DNA of 64,000 bases, taken from the NCBI GenBank assembly GCA_015067495.1, contig SVMI01000001.1:434001-498000 (forward strand), in the 5' to 3' direction. Below are positions 44,601 through 53,184 of this stretch, piece by piece; the stretch's first letter is position 1, and each line of letters starts with the position of its first letter. The notes below the pieces were generated by a model, which did not search any database, was not told the DNA's origin, and saw only the letters and a program-made list of their open reading frames with translations. The position numbers and the translations under genes are program-made. The DNA is from Oscillospiraceae bacterium (GTDB lineage Bacteria; Bacillota; Clostridia; Oscillospirales; Oscillospiraceae).

Positions 44601-45098
44601 ATCGAGGAAGAGATCGCCATCACCTATAAGAATAAGCCCGTCACCAAGACGGACGTTGCCAAGCTGATCGATACCCTCAGAACCGATAAGGTCTTCACCG
44701 ATACGGACATTCCCGCACTGGAGAAGAAATTCCGCGAATCTCTCGAGGAGATCGACACCTATGTCAGCACCGATGTTTTCCGCGGTCTGACGACCAAGAA
44801 CGAGGATCTCAATCCCATCAATCTGATCGCCCGCTACAACGAGACCCCCAGACGCAACAAGAATGTTGCCGCTGCCCTGATCGGCGCGCTGGAGAAGATC
44901 GCCGAGGAGCTGGTGACGGCATATGATGGCGGACGCTCCTCCAAGCAGCTGGAAGAGGCAAAGTACAGACTCTGCAGAAGAATTTACGACTCCAGCAAGC
45001 GTACCAAGGGCAAGTCTGACGGCTTCGCCAGCTGGGAAGCAGCATTTGAAAAGTATAAGATCAGCAAGGAAGGCGACGCCAAGAAGTCTTCCAAGTAA
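41601..45098 (+). CDS. Tubulin/FtsZ-like GTPase (bacterial tubulin-like family)
   Basis: 1165 aa. The N-terminus has the tubulin/FtsZ nucleotide site: LLIGLGGTGSRVV, AVLDTNVND and the signature loop SGGTGSGM at about residues 148-155, followed by LPDIF-type strands. FtsZ is about 350-400 aa; this protein has some 750 additional residues, mostly helical, ending in a basic tail, as in the long bacterial Tubulin_2 family rather than true FtsZ. Such proteins have been placed in predicted membrane-remodelling gene neighbourhoods. GGAGGA lies before the ATG at 41601; the open frame from 41499 overlaps the vWA gene and has no ribosome site. Second gene of operon B. Confidence 0.87.
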   Translation: MAQTLLIGLGGTGSRVVNNVVRELHQNKKEINDGEICCAVLDTNVNDNAAIQDSNTGVPVYGTSKSQRIRDYLTDYHHQHMEDWCPQSPAFLEQSMIDGASELRVKSRIAFMDSLASGVTDQLELMINDILKNNAGSKIRVMIVSSLSGGTGSGMFIQVALWLRKFLSESEITIRGIFLLPDIFVSTVRDIRENKTTMVRHYCNAYAAIRELNAITKIKMTNSVELAEEIGIDGLFDSRTDADSGQPVYDFAFFVDDRDENGVRLESVGEYEKMVAQLVYMQLYAPMKGNMYSEEDNAFLSFVENDEPLYGSCGTAKAVYPVNSVKMYCAIRAAQDSLTGGWRKIDNEIDALIEEKKQSERDGVFSSEIIDPRVQFVRIFDEKTAVKADETGKDRFFLSIAKDVKNETKVKVEDKVVPKYTDKVGDFVKLLKSTKIDTLVTSKGGTEDYAIKVEAFVEKDHTKEELMTRIKSDASGLEEALDTFDARVEEYADSIVNAVFPLSMGDVKPSNRCTIYGLLTKQDDMGAWNFVHPVAARYILYKLVDNLERAIKGIALKDTREEALAGGDIGAQFDNKATSETEKSPEELLKSRKWYQGESAFLDDFERRYAEFITAKIELCDKYEKAALQVSVFRKLIERLNTLIKQFEGFFSRLGEVQEKLNGDLAENIQQCNGVVGKTMYVYGTAADKEEIYGKLNFELDRSNVQINKSVVNAIYGRVCAELRPSNPENSSYKEISVLAAFLRDTIGAFKDKIDNDANNSELVNMDIYTALCKESDAQFVRNGGKLDQGDDLADFDITSGSVKSGNQNAQRHRAAFVACKEKLHRMAAPFLIHTKEVSENDHGTVTARPKIFWGFSPVISEAYPGIGSVLGVNEELQADSAYPSNELYCYRAVYGLEAAYIPKFNELGGGDYYTCYSSVVSSMVADADGRQGARALVRTPHLDQRWHKLLPYITEEKRRHEELSFFHGLWLAIAYGVIKTNKDGELCIKRAVDGGFGNFIEEEIAITYKNKPVTKTDVAKLIDTLRTDKVFTDTDIPALEKKFRESLEEIDTYVSTDVFRGLTTKNEDLNPINLIARYNETPRRNKNVAAALIGALEKIAEELVTAYDGGRSSKQLEEAKYRLCRRIYDSSKRTKGKSDGFASWEAAFEKYKISKEGDAKKSSK

Positions 45099-45110
45099 CA
45101 AAGCCCGCGA

Positions 45111-45144
45111 TGTCTGAAGGTGTTCTTTCGAACACCTTCAGACA
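45111..45144 (+). other. Perfect 15-bp intercistronic stem-loop
   Basis: TGTCTGAAGGTGTTC pairs with its full complement over a TTTC tetraloop, between the tubulin-like gene and the next gene. No T-run follows, so it is probably not a terminator. It may protect the upstream message or tune expression of the downstream genes. Confidence 0.7.
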
Positions 45145-45170
45145 AGTCGTATAAATTGGGAGTGGCGAAT

Positions 45171-47414
45171 ATGCATACTTTTTTCATCAATACCTCACAA
45201 AAAGAACTGAACGGGTATGATGTCCTTTTTGACATCCATCGCGAGAACAAAGCCCTCGTGTCCATGGAGTGTCCCATGTCCGACTGGTACGACCCGGACA
45301 AGGGATATATTGCCTGTGTGAAGCAGATGAGCGACATGATCGACGGTTATGTCGAGCTTAACAATGCATTCAACCTGATCATCTATATCGATCTTCCCGA
45401 AAACAAAGCATATTCCTCGATCCAAAGGGATGCCTTCCACGACAAAGAGCGTGAAGAGTGCTGCCGTGCGATGCACATCCTCTTTACCCACGTTGTGAGT
45501 GAGTCCATTGTCCACATGCTGACAGAATCCGGCAGAAGACCGCAGAATGTCCTGCTCATGTTTGGCGAGGAAAAGCGGTTTGCGGATTTCCATGTTGCGC
45601 CCAACGATCCTTCAAGAGCATCTGTTATGAGACGGGTGTTTGACTATATCGGTCTGCCTCAGGCGGAGGAGGTCGAGTCCATCGCCAAGGCAACGGACAA
45701 AGAAGCGGATCAGGATAAGATCACGCTTTTTGAGCAGCGGATTCTGGATAAGTGCGGAGAAGAGCTTGTACCCGGCATCCGCGGTGGCTATCGGGAGGGC
45801 TTGCAGCTTTGGTGCAACGAGATCATGACCGAGGCAAATATCCAACAGGCAAATGATGCGCTGTTTGAACGGATCAACAGCATCAACAGAGCGGAATCTG
45901 ACCGGGTGGGCATCGAGATCATTTCCTGCCCCTATGATTGCTATGCATCCAGAGTCAACAAGAGCGTTCTGGCACTGAGTGAGCTGAACCTTGCACTGTA
46001 CGTCCTCAAGTGTGTGGAGCTGAATTCCATTTTTGAGTTGACCGGCGACGGTCAAAAGCATTTGATCGCCTTCCATGTGTACAGCGTGCAGGAGATCGCC
46101 CCCATTCTGACAGCCAAGATGGAGATCTACGCTGAGAAGGTCACCGAGATCGAAACTCTGTCCAAGTCCTATGCGGATCTGCATCTGGCACCCCGGCTTG
46201 CGGTCTTTGACCACGGCAAATTCGGCTTGGATATGTACGGCGACATTGCCACGGAGCTGGTGATCGGGGACGCAGAGCAGGAGACCTCGGAGGAAAACCC
46301 GCAAGAGGGCGACGAAGCCGCGGAAGAAGAAACGGAAGCGGATGCGACTGTTTCCGTCATCGGCAACGAAAAAGAAGTTTCGGTGGTGCGCAAAAGAGGT
46401 CGGACGCTGTTTTCCGCTGAGGAATATGTGCCCTTTGATTACGACTGCCAAATCGGTCGTGACAAGGTCATCGGCAAAAACCCCGCGCCGGAGCAGTACA
46501 TCGAGCGGGCAAAAAGTGTCCGCAAGCATCATTTGGATTACCTGAAGAAGCTGAAGCTTCACGTATCTCAGGCACTTTCCAATTATGCCGGAAAATCCAA
46601 GGAAAACAAGCCCGCGCTTTTGCAGATGGGCGGCTATCGCTATGCCGCACCCGGAACAGAGCGGAAAGCACTTGAAACGGTGGAGGATGTTGCCGGCAAG
46701 GCATATCAGTCCATGGTCGATCAATACATGGAGTTCTGCGCCGGAAGATCGGTGGCGATCACCGATATTGAGCAGCAGTGCAACTGGTTTGTCACCCGTG
46801 TGCATCAGATTCAGGAGAGCCTGAGAAAGATCACGCTTGTGGGGATCTGCATGCTGCTGGCGTTGATCGTGCTGTACATTCCCTTTGTCTGGATCCAGTT
46901 TCAGGCGATCACGGAGAATTTCAATACGATCCTGACGGCACTGGGTTCTCTGCTGGCACCGATCGTGCTTTTGACGGTGATCTTCGGCATTCTGGTAGCT
47001 CTGCAGCATCGCAAGTACAAGCAGGCTTGGGCGGAGTTTGAAAAGAAATCCGAAGAAGCGTTGGAAGCCAATAAGCTGTCTGTGCAAAAATTTGACCAGC
47101 TGTTGTCTGTGGTGATTCCCGCCTTGCGCTGGGTCTACGAGTACAAGCTGGATGTGGATTACTGCGCGGAATGCTGCAGCGTTGCTGACGCGAAGATCGA
47201 GCATCACAGACGCAAGCTGCGTGACCGGGTTGTGGCAATTCAGAACATCCTGAGCGATCTTGAATATCAGGCATCGGAAGAAAAGACAGAAAAGACAGAT
47301 CCCGCTGACGTTTCCGCCGCGGTGGATTATGATGTGGCGTTCTGCTCCGGCAAGAAAAACCGCAGCTTCTATTCCGTGATCGACAGCACCGTGCTGCTCG
47401 GCTTTAACCGTTGA
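45171..47414 (+). CDS. Membrane-anchored uncharacterised protein (747 aa), operon B
   Basis: Not recognised. The N-terminal about 220 residues have an alpha/beta look (TFFINTSQKEL, LIIYIDLPENK, VLLMFGEEKR). A strongly acidic linker lies around residues 370-395 (EENPQEGDEAAEEETEAD). A helical part follows, then two membrane helices at about 551-625 (ITLVGICMLLALIVLYIPFVW; LLAPIVLLTVIFGILVAL), then a coiled-coil C-terminal part. Both ends thus lie in the cytoplasm. Start at 45171: GGGAG at 45158-45162 and the frame's earlier start lying inside the stem-loop. It may tether the tubulin-like polymer to the membrane; that is inference. Confidence 0.74.
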   Translation: MHTFFINTSQKELNGYDVLFDIHRENKALVSMECPMSDWYDPDKGYIACVKQMSDMIDGYVELNNAFNLIIYIDLPENKAYSSIQRDAFHDKEREECCRAMHILFTHVVSESIVHMLTESGRRPQNVLLMFGEEKRFADFHVAPNDPSRASVMRRVFDYIGLPQAEEVESIAKATDKEADQDKITLFEQRILDKCGEELVPGIRGGYREGLQLWCNEIMTEANIQQANDALFERINSINRAESDRVGIEIISCPYDCYASRVNKSVLALSELNLALYVLKCVELNSIFELTGDGQKHLIAFHVYSVQEIAPILTAKMEIYAEKVTEIETLSKSYADLHLAPRLAVFDHGKFGLDMYGDIATELVIGDAEQETSEENPQEGDEAAEEETEADATVSVIGNEKEVSVVRKRGRTLFSAEEYVPFDYDCQIGRDKVIGKNPAPEQYIERAKSVRKHHLDYLKKLKLHVSQALSNYAGKSKENKPALLQMGGYRYAAPGTERKALETVEDVAGKAYQSMVDQYMEFCAGRSVAITDIEQQCNWFVTRVHQIQESLRKITLVGICMLLALIVLYIPFVWIQFQAITENFNTILTALGSLLAPIVLLTVIFGILVALQHRKYKQAWAEFEKKSEEALEANKLSVQKFDQLLSVVIPALRWVYEYKLDVDYCAECCSVADAKIEHHRRKLRDRVVAIQNILSDLEYQASEEKTEKTDPADVSAAVDYDVAFCSGKKNRSFYSVIDSTVLLGFNR

Positions 47415-47429
47415 AAGGGGGCATAGTAG

Positions 47430-50400
47430 ATGGATGTATTGAAAGTGATCCTTAAGGTTCTGTTCATTCTTGCTATGGTCCTGCTGATGGCACTGCCGTT
47501 CATCATGGAATATCTGACCTTCCGCAGCGACAAGAAAAACAAGATCACCTATAAGCGTTTCCGCATCGTTGTGTACACAGCGATCTACATGCTGGCGGTC
47601 ACCGTTGCCATGGTGCTGCTGACAGAGCTTTTCCAATGGCTGGGAACGATCCCGGTGATTCAGTGGCTGGTGGGCAAGCTGGCATTGACCGGCCGTCAAA
47701 ACTATTGCACGGCGGTATTTGTTGCCATTGCGATCAATTTTGTGATCGGCCTGCTGTACGTGCTGCTGAGCAAGCTGGTGCGCATCGGTCTGAAGAAAAA
47801 AGACCTGACAAAGCCCAAAAAGAAAAACGGACAATTCTCATGGGGACAGAAGAATGAGCGCAGGATCATCCGCTTTTTCCACACGGAAACATGGTTTTTT
47901 GTGGGAAATATCGTCAAATGGCTTACCATCGCCCTTTCTGTCATCTATGCGCTGTTCTTTATTCTGTACCAGATCCCGGCGGTGTTCAGGGCTGATTGGC
48001 TGGATTACGACATCGTCACGATGCTGTTCAGTGCCGGCTATCTCTATCCCACCATCACCCTGCTGGGTTTGTGGTCTATGTATTTCTTCCTTGAAGGCAT
48101 CAAGCTTTTGACCAAGGAATGCCCGGAGCTGCTGCGCTCTGATGCAGCACCTGCAAAAAAGGCGAAGGTGGATCTGGAAGCCATTGACGAAGCTGTTCGC
48201 AAGCAGTTTGGCGATTTCTATGTCTGCGATGTGGATCTTTCCAAAGCCGTGCAGACGGAGGTTTCCAACACGGATCATAAGCCCGTGACGGAATTTATCG
48301 CCCAAGCGGTGGAAAATGATGAACGCAATCCTCAGCCCAGACGGGAAGTTTATCTGAACTGCTTGGACAGAATGATCGGCAGTGACAAGGGCGTTTTGAT
48401 CAATGGCAGCCTCCAGTCAGAGTTTTCCATGTATTTCCTGCGTTATCTGTCCGCGGTCATCGCCCGGGGCGACAATGTGGTCTTCGTGTGCAACACCGAT
48501 GCCCAGATCGACTCTGTCTACGACTATCTGGTGCAGGGTCTTTCCGAGATCTCCAGCCTTTACTGCAAGGGCTTCCGCACAGATGCGGTGGATTTCGACG
48601 ATCCCATCTGGCGCATTATCAAGGTCAGCGGGGAACACAGCGTGATCGAGGAGTCCTCCGTGGACGAGAACAACGTGCTGATCACCTCGCTGAGCTATCT
48701 GTGTTCTCAGCGATTTGAGACCGGGCACAGTCGGTTCATTTCCATGATCGACGCGGTGGTCTTTGTGGACACGTTGGCAACGGTCAACACCTACAACCGC
48801 CAGCTGGCGATCATCAACACCCGCCTGAAGCACATTGCAAAGAAAAATTCTCTCGAAGCCAAGAACGGCAAGGATCGGGATGCCTTCCGTGTCAGATATA
48901 TGTCCCGCAAGATCCGCTACTTCTGCTTCGATGATACCAGAACAGCCGGTCTTGACAAGGTGCTGAAGAATATGCTGGCAGTGGACTTCGACACGGTCGA
49001 TGCCATGACCTGCTATCCTTCCACCATTGTGCGCTGCTACAACTTTGAAGGCAAGCTCAATGACGAGGGCAGACGTGACGGTTCTCAGTTTATTCGCTCT
49101 GAGGAGGAGATCGGCGCGGTCATGAATATGGCAGTGCTGTGTCTGGCGAAGGGCGCTTCCAATGTGACTGTTTTCGCGGATGACATCATTCCTTATCAGA
49201 ACATTGCCGAGACCATCTCTGCCAATATGGGTCGTGTGTCCATCAAGGCAGATGACAGCAAGATCCGCCTGAACAAGCAGTTCTACAATCCCGATGAATA
49301 CTCTGTGATCATCGCGGTGGATTCCGGCAACAACCTTCCCGCTACCCTCAGAAGATACCTTTCCATGGTCTCTGACAAGCCTGCGCTGATCATGGTGTTC
49401 TCCAGACCTTATATGCTTCGCGATTATTATCTTGCGAACATTGATGCCCTCTGGAGCATCAGCCAGCTGGAGCGTATTCCCGTAGAGGAGGGAACGGCGA
49501 AGGATGTGGCGCAGCGGATTTTGGTCAAAGCCAATGCCGGCGGCATCTCCAAGGAGGAGGTCCTCCGTCTGGCTGCCGGAGTGCCTCAGTTCAGCGCTTA
49601 TGCCGCCAACGGCGACCTCAACGCGATCTTAAGAGGTGTTTTGGAGGTCTACGGGGAAACGCAGGCAGAGCGTATCCAGCTGTTCCGCTACTTTGAGTAC
49701 GCTTCCTCGCAGAATTTTGACGAAAACGGCAAGTATAATTCTGAAGTGCGGATCGTTCTGCGCAGACAAGGTCGTATCTTTGATCTGATCAACGGACGTG
49801 ACATGACCGTCATGGTGGTGGGCGATACGGAAATTCCCCTTCCCGTGCCCCGCAGCAGACTGACCCAGAATTATATCGCAGGTCAGAATCTGATCCACAA
49901 TGGCAACATCTATTACATTCAGAAGATCGACACTGCCAAGGGTCGTATCTACACCCGTCTGGCGGTAGGCGGCAAGAATGACGAAGCGTATGAGTATATT
50001 CAGTCCCGTGAGTATCGTCTGGAAGCAGCTGCGGAGCAGATCGAGTATGCATCCACGAAGCACGTTGTGCTGAAGCGTACGCAGGAGGATGTGGCGGTCA
50101 GCGATGTCTATCTGTCTGTGTTCCGCACACCCATGGAGGTCGTCACCCACGGCTATTATGAGGTCGATCCCCATACCCTCGCGCCGAACAACGCATCCGG
50201 CGTCTACCACAGCATCAACGATGCCGGCAACGACGAGCTGGCGAAGCAGGTCTACCGCCGTTACGGCAATGTGACACAGCCCTACTATTCTGCTGATGCG
50301 ATCCGAAAGACCACAGAGCTTGTGGCAAGCCCCAAGGGCGCACAGGTGATGTCGATCCGCATGAGCGGTCAGTTCGGCGAAAATATTGACCGCACGATGA

Positions 50401-52634
50401 CGCTGGCAGCCACCATGCTCAACGAGCTGCTGCACGCCATGTTCCCGTCGGTGGCAGACGCCATCGCTGTCTGTCCGGTGCTGCATGCGCCCATGGAGGA
50501 CGAAGAAGCAAGTGCTGTCCTTCAGACACAGCCGAAGATCACTGTTTCGGGACAGACAGAGCTGATCTCCACCACAGATTTCAATCTGGTGATCATCGAG
50601 GACTGCGCGACAGATCTGGGTGTTGTTTCCATCCTGATGTCTGCCGGCGACAATGTGCTGCAGACGCTGTTCACGCCTATTCTAAACTACCTTACATGGT
50701 ACGCATCCGCTGACCCCAAGAGCGACTATCTCTGGTACGGACTGGATCACGAGCCATCCTGCTTCGATTTTGAGACGCTGCACAAGCTGTCCAAGCTCCT
50801 TGGCGACGACAAGCATGATGTGAAGTTCGTTGATATCGAGACCGTTATGGAATATGAGGTCTGCGATTTCTGCGGCAAGCGCTATGCCAAGGGCGATGAG
50901 CTGATCGAGCTGGAAGACGGCAGAAAGATGTGCAAGCACTGCGCCGAGAACCTTGTGGGCAACAACAAGAAGGTTCTCAAGGCACATCTCGACCGGGCAA
51001 GACGCTTCTTGGAAAGCACCTACGGTATCACGCTGGATGAGGATTACGAATTCTGCTTCGAGTCGACGGTGAAGATCGTCAATACCCTGAAGCAAAACAG
51101 CAACCTGATCAAGCGGGGAAGCGATGCGCCTCTGAAGTCCTATGTGGACGACAAGAAGCGGGTACACATCGAGTATTCCCTCCCCTCGGCAAATCTGTCC
51201 GAGCTGCTGGTGCGTGAGCTGACCCATGTGTGGCAACTGAAGCATCTACCCACATTGGCAGAGGATCTGGCAGAGGGTCACATCGCGCTGGTTGCGATCC
51301 AGTATCTGCGTTTCCTCAATCAAAATACATTGGCAGCGGTTCGCACGACCTACTACGACAGCACCGAGAGCATTTCCGGCGAAGGCTATCGCAAGCTGAC
51401 CAAGGCACTGCTGACCAATCCCCGGTACAATAATAATCCTTTCCTCTATCTGCTGCAGCTTTCCGGCGTCAGCGAGGAGGAGATCGCACCCCCCGCACCC
51501 CGTACCTTCGAGGAAGGCGACTACGGTCTATCCTATACGCCTGAGCAGCCTGACCGTGCGTTGGACGGCAATATTTCCTACTTCTACTATGACCGTCTGA
51601 CCGCTTCCTGCCAGAAGGCATACGATGTGATGCTGGCAGCGATCCGCAATCACGAGGAAAAGGTCTACATCGACGGCTGCACCAAGGAGGATATGAGAAC
51701 GGTCACCCTTTCAATCCTCTATGACCATCCTGAGCTGTTCTGGTTCAAGACCCATGGCATGAACGATGGCCCGGAGGTCTACCTGTTCTACGGTGCTACC
51801 GCGGAAGAAGCGGCGGTGCTGCAAAGACGGATGGACAGCGTGATCTCCAAGTATCTGGAGGGCATCGACGACACCATGAGTGCCTATGATGTGGCACTGC
51901 GGCTGCACGTCAAGGTGATCTCCTCTGTGGACTACGACACCATCGCCCTGAACAAACAGAAGCGTGAGGGCGGTCCGTCGGACAAGAAGATCGATTACCT
52001 CAGAACCATCTGCGGTGTCTTCTTGGATGGCAAGGCTGTCTGCGAGGGCTATGCCCGCGCCATGCAGTACCTGCTGCAGAAGTGCGGCATCGAGTGCGCA
52101 GAGATCGCCGGCAACATCCGCAAGGAGACCGGCGAGTTGGACGGCGGTCACGCATGGAACATCGTCAAGATCGATGGGGATTACTACTATCTGGATACCA
52201 CTTGGGACGACAGCTCCAACACCATCCAGACGGTCAAATCCAATGATCTGGGCTTCAACTACTTCTGTATCACCACAGACGAGCTGACCCGCACCAGAAA
52301 CATCGACCTGAGTCCCACGGATATGCCCAGCTGTGATGCCACACGGGCAAATTACTTCCACCACAACGACTATGTTCTGGACAGCTATGATCTGAGCAAG
52401 ATCAAGGCGATTGCCCAGACCGCCGCGCGGAACAAGAGCAAGGCTGTGACCTTCAAGTGCCTCTCCAAGGCACTGTTCGAGCAGACATTGAATCAGCTTT
52501 GCGCCGCCGGTGAGGATGGCTACGAAGCGGTCAAGGCTGCCGCGAAGGTGGACAAGAAGATCCTGACGAACACCTATTCTTACTCTTACGACCAGAATAT
52601 CTGGACGATCACGATCCGATTCAAGTACAAGTAA
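47430..52634 (+). CDS. Giant membrane protein: decayed helicase-like, LIM zinc ribbon, DA1-like pseudo-peptidase, transglutaminase
   Basis: 1734 aa. About five membrane helices fill residues 1-215. The next about 850 residues follow an SF2-helicase/DUF1998-like order, but motif I reads NGSLQSEF (about 325-332) instead of GSGKT, and VVFVDTLA (about 442) replaces DExH, so ATPase activity is doubtful. A LIM-like zinc ribbon follows (CDFCGKRY ... CKHC, 1145-1170), then a DA1-like metallopeptidase region where HExxH is RELTH (1262-1266) with the distal Glu1282 kept. The C-terminus is a transglutaminase-like domain with Cys1538 (KAVCEGYARAM), His1574 (GGHAWNIV) and Asp1589 (YLDTTWDD), an intact triad. 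GGGGG precedes the ATG, 15 bases after the previous gene. The helicase assignment is the least sure. Confidence 0.75.
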   Translation: MDVLKVILKVLFILAMVLLMALPFIMEYLTFRSDKKNKITYKRFRIVVYTAIYMLAVTVAMVLLTELFQWLGTIPVIQWLVGKLALTGRQNYCTAVFVAIAINFVIGLLYVLLSKLVRIGLKKKDLTKPKKKNGQFSWGQKNERRIIRFFHTETWFFVGNIVKWLTIALSVIYALFFILYQIPAVFRADWLDYDIVTMLFSAGYLYPTITLLGLWSMYFFLEGIKLLTKECPELLRSDAAPAKKAKVDLEAIDEAVRKQFGDFYVCDVDLSKAVQTEVSNTDHKPVTEFIAQAVENDERNPQPRREVYLNCLDRMIGSDKGVLINGSLQSEFSMYFLRYLSAVIARGDNVVFVCNTDAQIDSVYDYLVQGLSEISSLYCKGFRTDAVDFDDPIWRIIKVSGEHSVIEESSVDENNVLITSLSYLCSQRFETGHSRFISMIDAVVFVDTLATVNTYNRQLAIINTRLKHIAKKNSLEAKNGKDRDAFRVRYMSRKIRYFCFDDTRTAGLDKVLKNMLAVDFDTVDAMTCYPSTIVRCYNFEGKLNDEGRRDGSQFIRSEEEIGAVMNMAVLCLAKGASNVTVFADDIIPYQNIAETISANMGRVSIKADDSKIRLNKQFYNPDEYSVIIAVDSGNNLPATLRRYLSMVSDKPALIMVFSRPYMLRDYYLANIDALWSISQLERIPVEEGTAKDVAQRILVKANAGGISKEEVLRLAAGVPQFSAYAANGDLNAILRGVLEVYGETQAERIQLFRYFEYASSQNFDENGKYNSEVRIVLRRQGRIFDLINGRDMTVMVVGDTEIPLPVPRSRLTQNYIAGQNLIHNGNIYYIQKIDTAKGRIYTRLAVGGKNDEAYEYIQSREYRLEAAAEQIEYASTKHVVLKRTQEDVAVSDVYLSVFRTPMEVVTHGYYEVDPHTLAPNNASGVYHSINDAGNDELAKQVYRRYGNVTQPYYSADAIRKTTELVASPKGAQVMSIRMSGQFGENIDRTMTLAATMLNELLHAMFPSVADAIAVCPVLHAPMEDEEASAVLQTQPKITVSGQTELISTTDFNLVIIEDCATDLGVVSILMSAGDNVLQTLFTPILNYLTWYASADPKSDYLWYGLDHEPSCFDFETLHKLSKLLGDDKHDVKFVDIETVMEYEVCDFCGKRYAKGDELIELEDGRKMCKHCAENLVGNNKKVLKAHLDRARRFLESTYGITLDEDYEFCFESTVKIVNTLKQNSNLIKRGSDAPLKSYVDDKKRVHIEYSLPSANLSELLVRELTHVWQLKHLPTLAEDLAEGHIALVAIQYLRFLNQNTLAAVRTTYYDSTESISGEGYRKLTKALLTNPRYNNNPFLYLLQLSGVSEEEIAPPAPRTFEEGDYGLSYTPEQPDRALDGNISYFYYDRLTASCQKAYDVMLAAIRNHEEKVYIDGCTKEDMRTVTLSILYDHPELFWFKTHGMNDGPEVYLFYGATAEEAAVLQRRMDSVISKYLEGIDDTMSAYDVALRLHVKVISSVDYDTIALNKQKREGGPSDKKIDYLRTICGVFLDGKAVCEGYARAMQYLLQKCGIECAEIAGNIRKETGELDGGHAWNIVKIDGDYYYLDTTWDDSSNTIQTVKSNDLGFNYFCITTDELTRTRNIDLSPTDMPSCDATRANYFHHNDYVLDSYDLSKIKAIAQTAARNKSKAVTFKCLSKALFEQTLNQLCAAGEDGYEAVKAAAKVDKKILTNTYSYSYDQNIWTITIRFKYK

Positions 52635-52647
52635 AGGAGTGCTTTTT

Positions 52648-52983
52648 ATGCGCAAAGCGATTGCTGCTGTATTGGTACTTGTGCTGGTGCTCTCCCTGAG
52701 CGCCTGCACCCCGCAAAAGAAGGTTCTGGGCACATGGAAGCATCAGTCCAATGTTTTTGGTATCGTTACCGAAACGCTCTACACCTTCAATGAGGACGGA
52801 ACGGGTACCATGTCCACGCTGGTGGACATTGCCTTCACCTACACCATTGATGACAATGTTCTTCGCATTACCACCACGGTGTTGGAGATGTCCCATACGG
52901 ACACCTATACCTATCAGTTCGATGGCGATAAGCTCACCCTGACGGGCGACAACGAAACCCTCGAGCTGACGAAGGTCAAGTAA
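52648..52983 (+). CDS. Small lipoprotein, last gene of operon B
   Basis: 111 aa: signal peptide with lipobox LSAC, then a small beta-rich domain (KKVLGTWKHQ, YTFNEDGTGTM, YTYQFDGDKLTL) of the DUF5640/lipocalin-like type found in many Clostridia lipoproteins. Function unknown. ATG 52648 follows AAAGGAG by 8 bases, 13 bases after the giant gene, and a terminator follows directly, so it belongs to operon B. Confidence 0.78.
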   Translation: MRKAIAAVLVLVLVLSLSACTPQKKVLGTWKHQSNVFGIVTETLYTFNEDGTGTMSTLVDIAFTYTIDDNVLRITTTVLEMSHTDTYTYQFDGDKLTLTGDNETLELTKVK

Positions 52984-52988
52984 GCACA

Positions 52989-53024
52989 AAACCGACAGGC
53001 TTCGCGCCTGTCGGTTTCTGTTTT
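52989..53024 (+). terminator. Rho-independent terminator ending operon B
   Basis: AAACCGACAGGC / GCCTGTCGGTTT stem (52989-53000 / 53006-53017), loop TTCGC, then T-rich TCTGTTTT. Confidence 0.88.
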
Positions 53025-53059
53025 GACATCTTTCACACCATATGTGCGAGGCACCTACC

Positions 53060-53088
53060 TTGTCAAATTCATGATTTCGTGCTATAAT
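53060..53088 (+). promoter_or_regulatory. Promoter of the lipoprotein family cluster
   Basis: TTGTCA, 17 bp, TATAAT with TGC before the -10; very like the promoter at 34813-34841. Confidence 0.83.
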
Positions 53089-53118
53089 ATATATGAAGAT
53101 AACTGTTAAAGTTATACT

Positions 53119-53173
53119 TGCGTCCGGCAGTTGTATGTTTTATGTTGCTTTATATTGTCGATGACTGTAAAGG
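53119..53173 (+). repeat. 55-bp direct repeat, copy 1 (leader of first lipoprotein)
   Basis: Identical over 55 bases to 53696-53750. It covers the leader up to the ribosome site of the first lipoprotein gene. Confidence 0.9.
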
Positions 53174-53184
53174 AGTGAATTGAA

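Noticed and set aside
41601-45098. True cell-division FtsZ
   Set aside because: The protein is about three times too long, there is no ftsA or division gene nearby, and only the nucleotide-binding motifs match.
41613-45101. 1162-aa open frame on the minus strand
   Set aside because: It lies exactly antisense to the tubulin-like gene and reflects its codon pattern; there is no ribosome site, promoter or recognisable domain.
45612-47834. 740-aa open frame on the minus strand
   Set aside because: Antisense to two operon B genes and rich in Leu/Gln/His, typical of shadow frames; no start signals.
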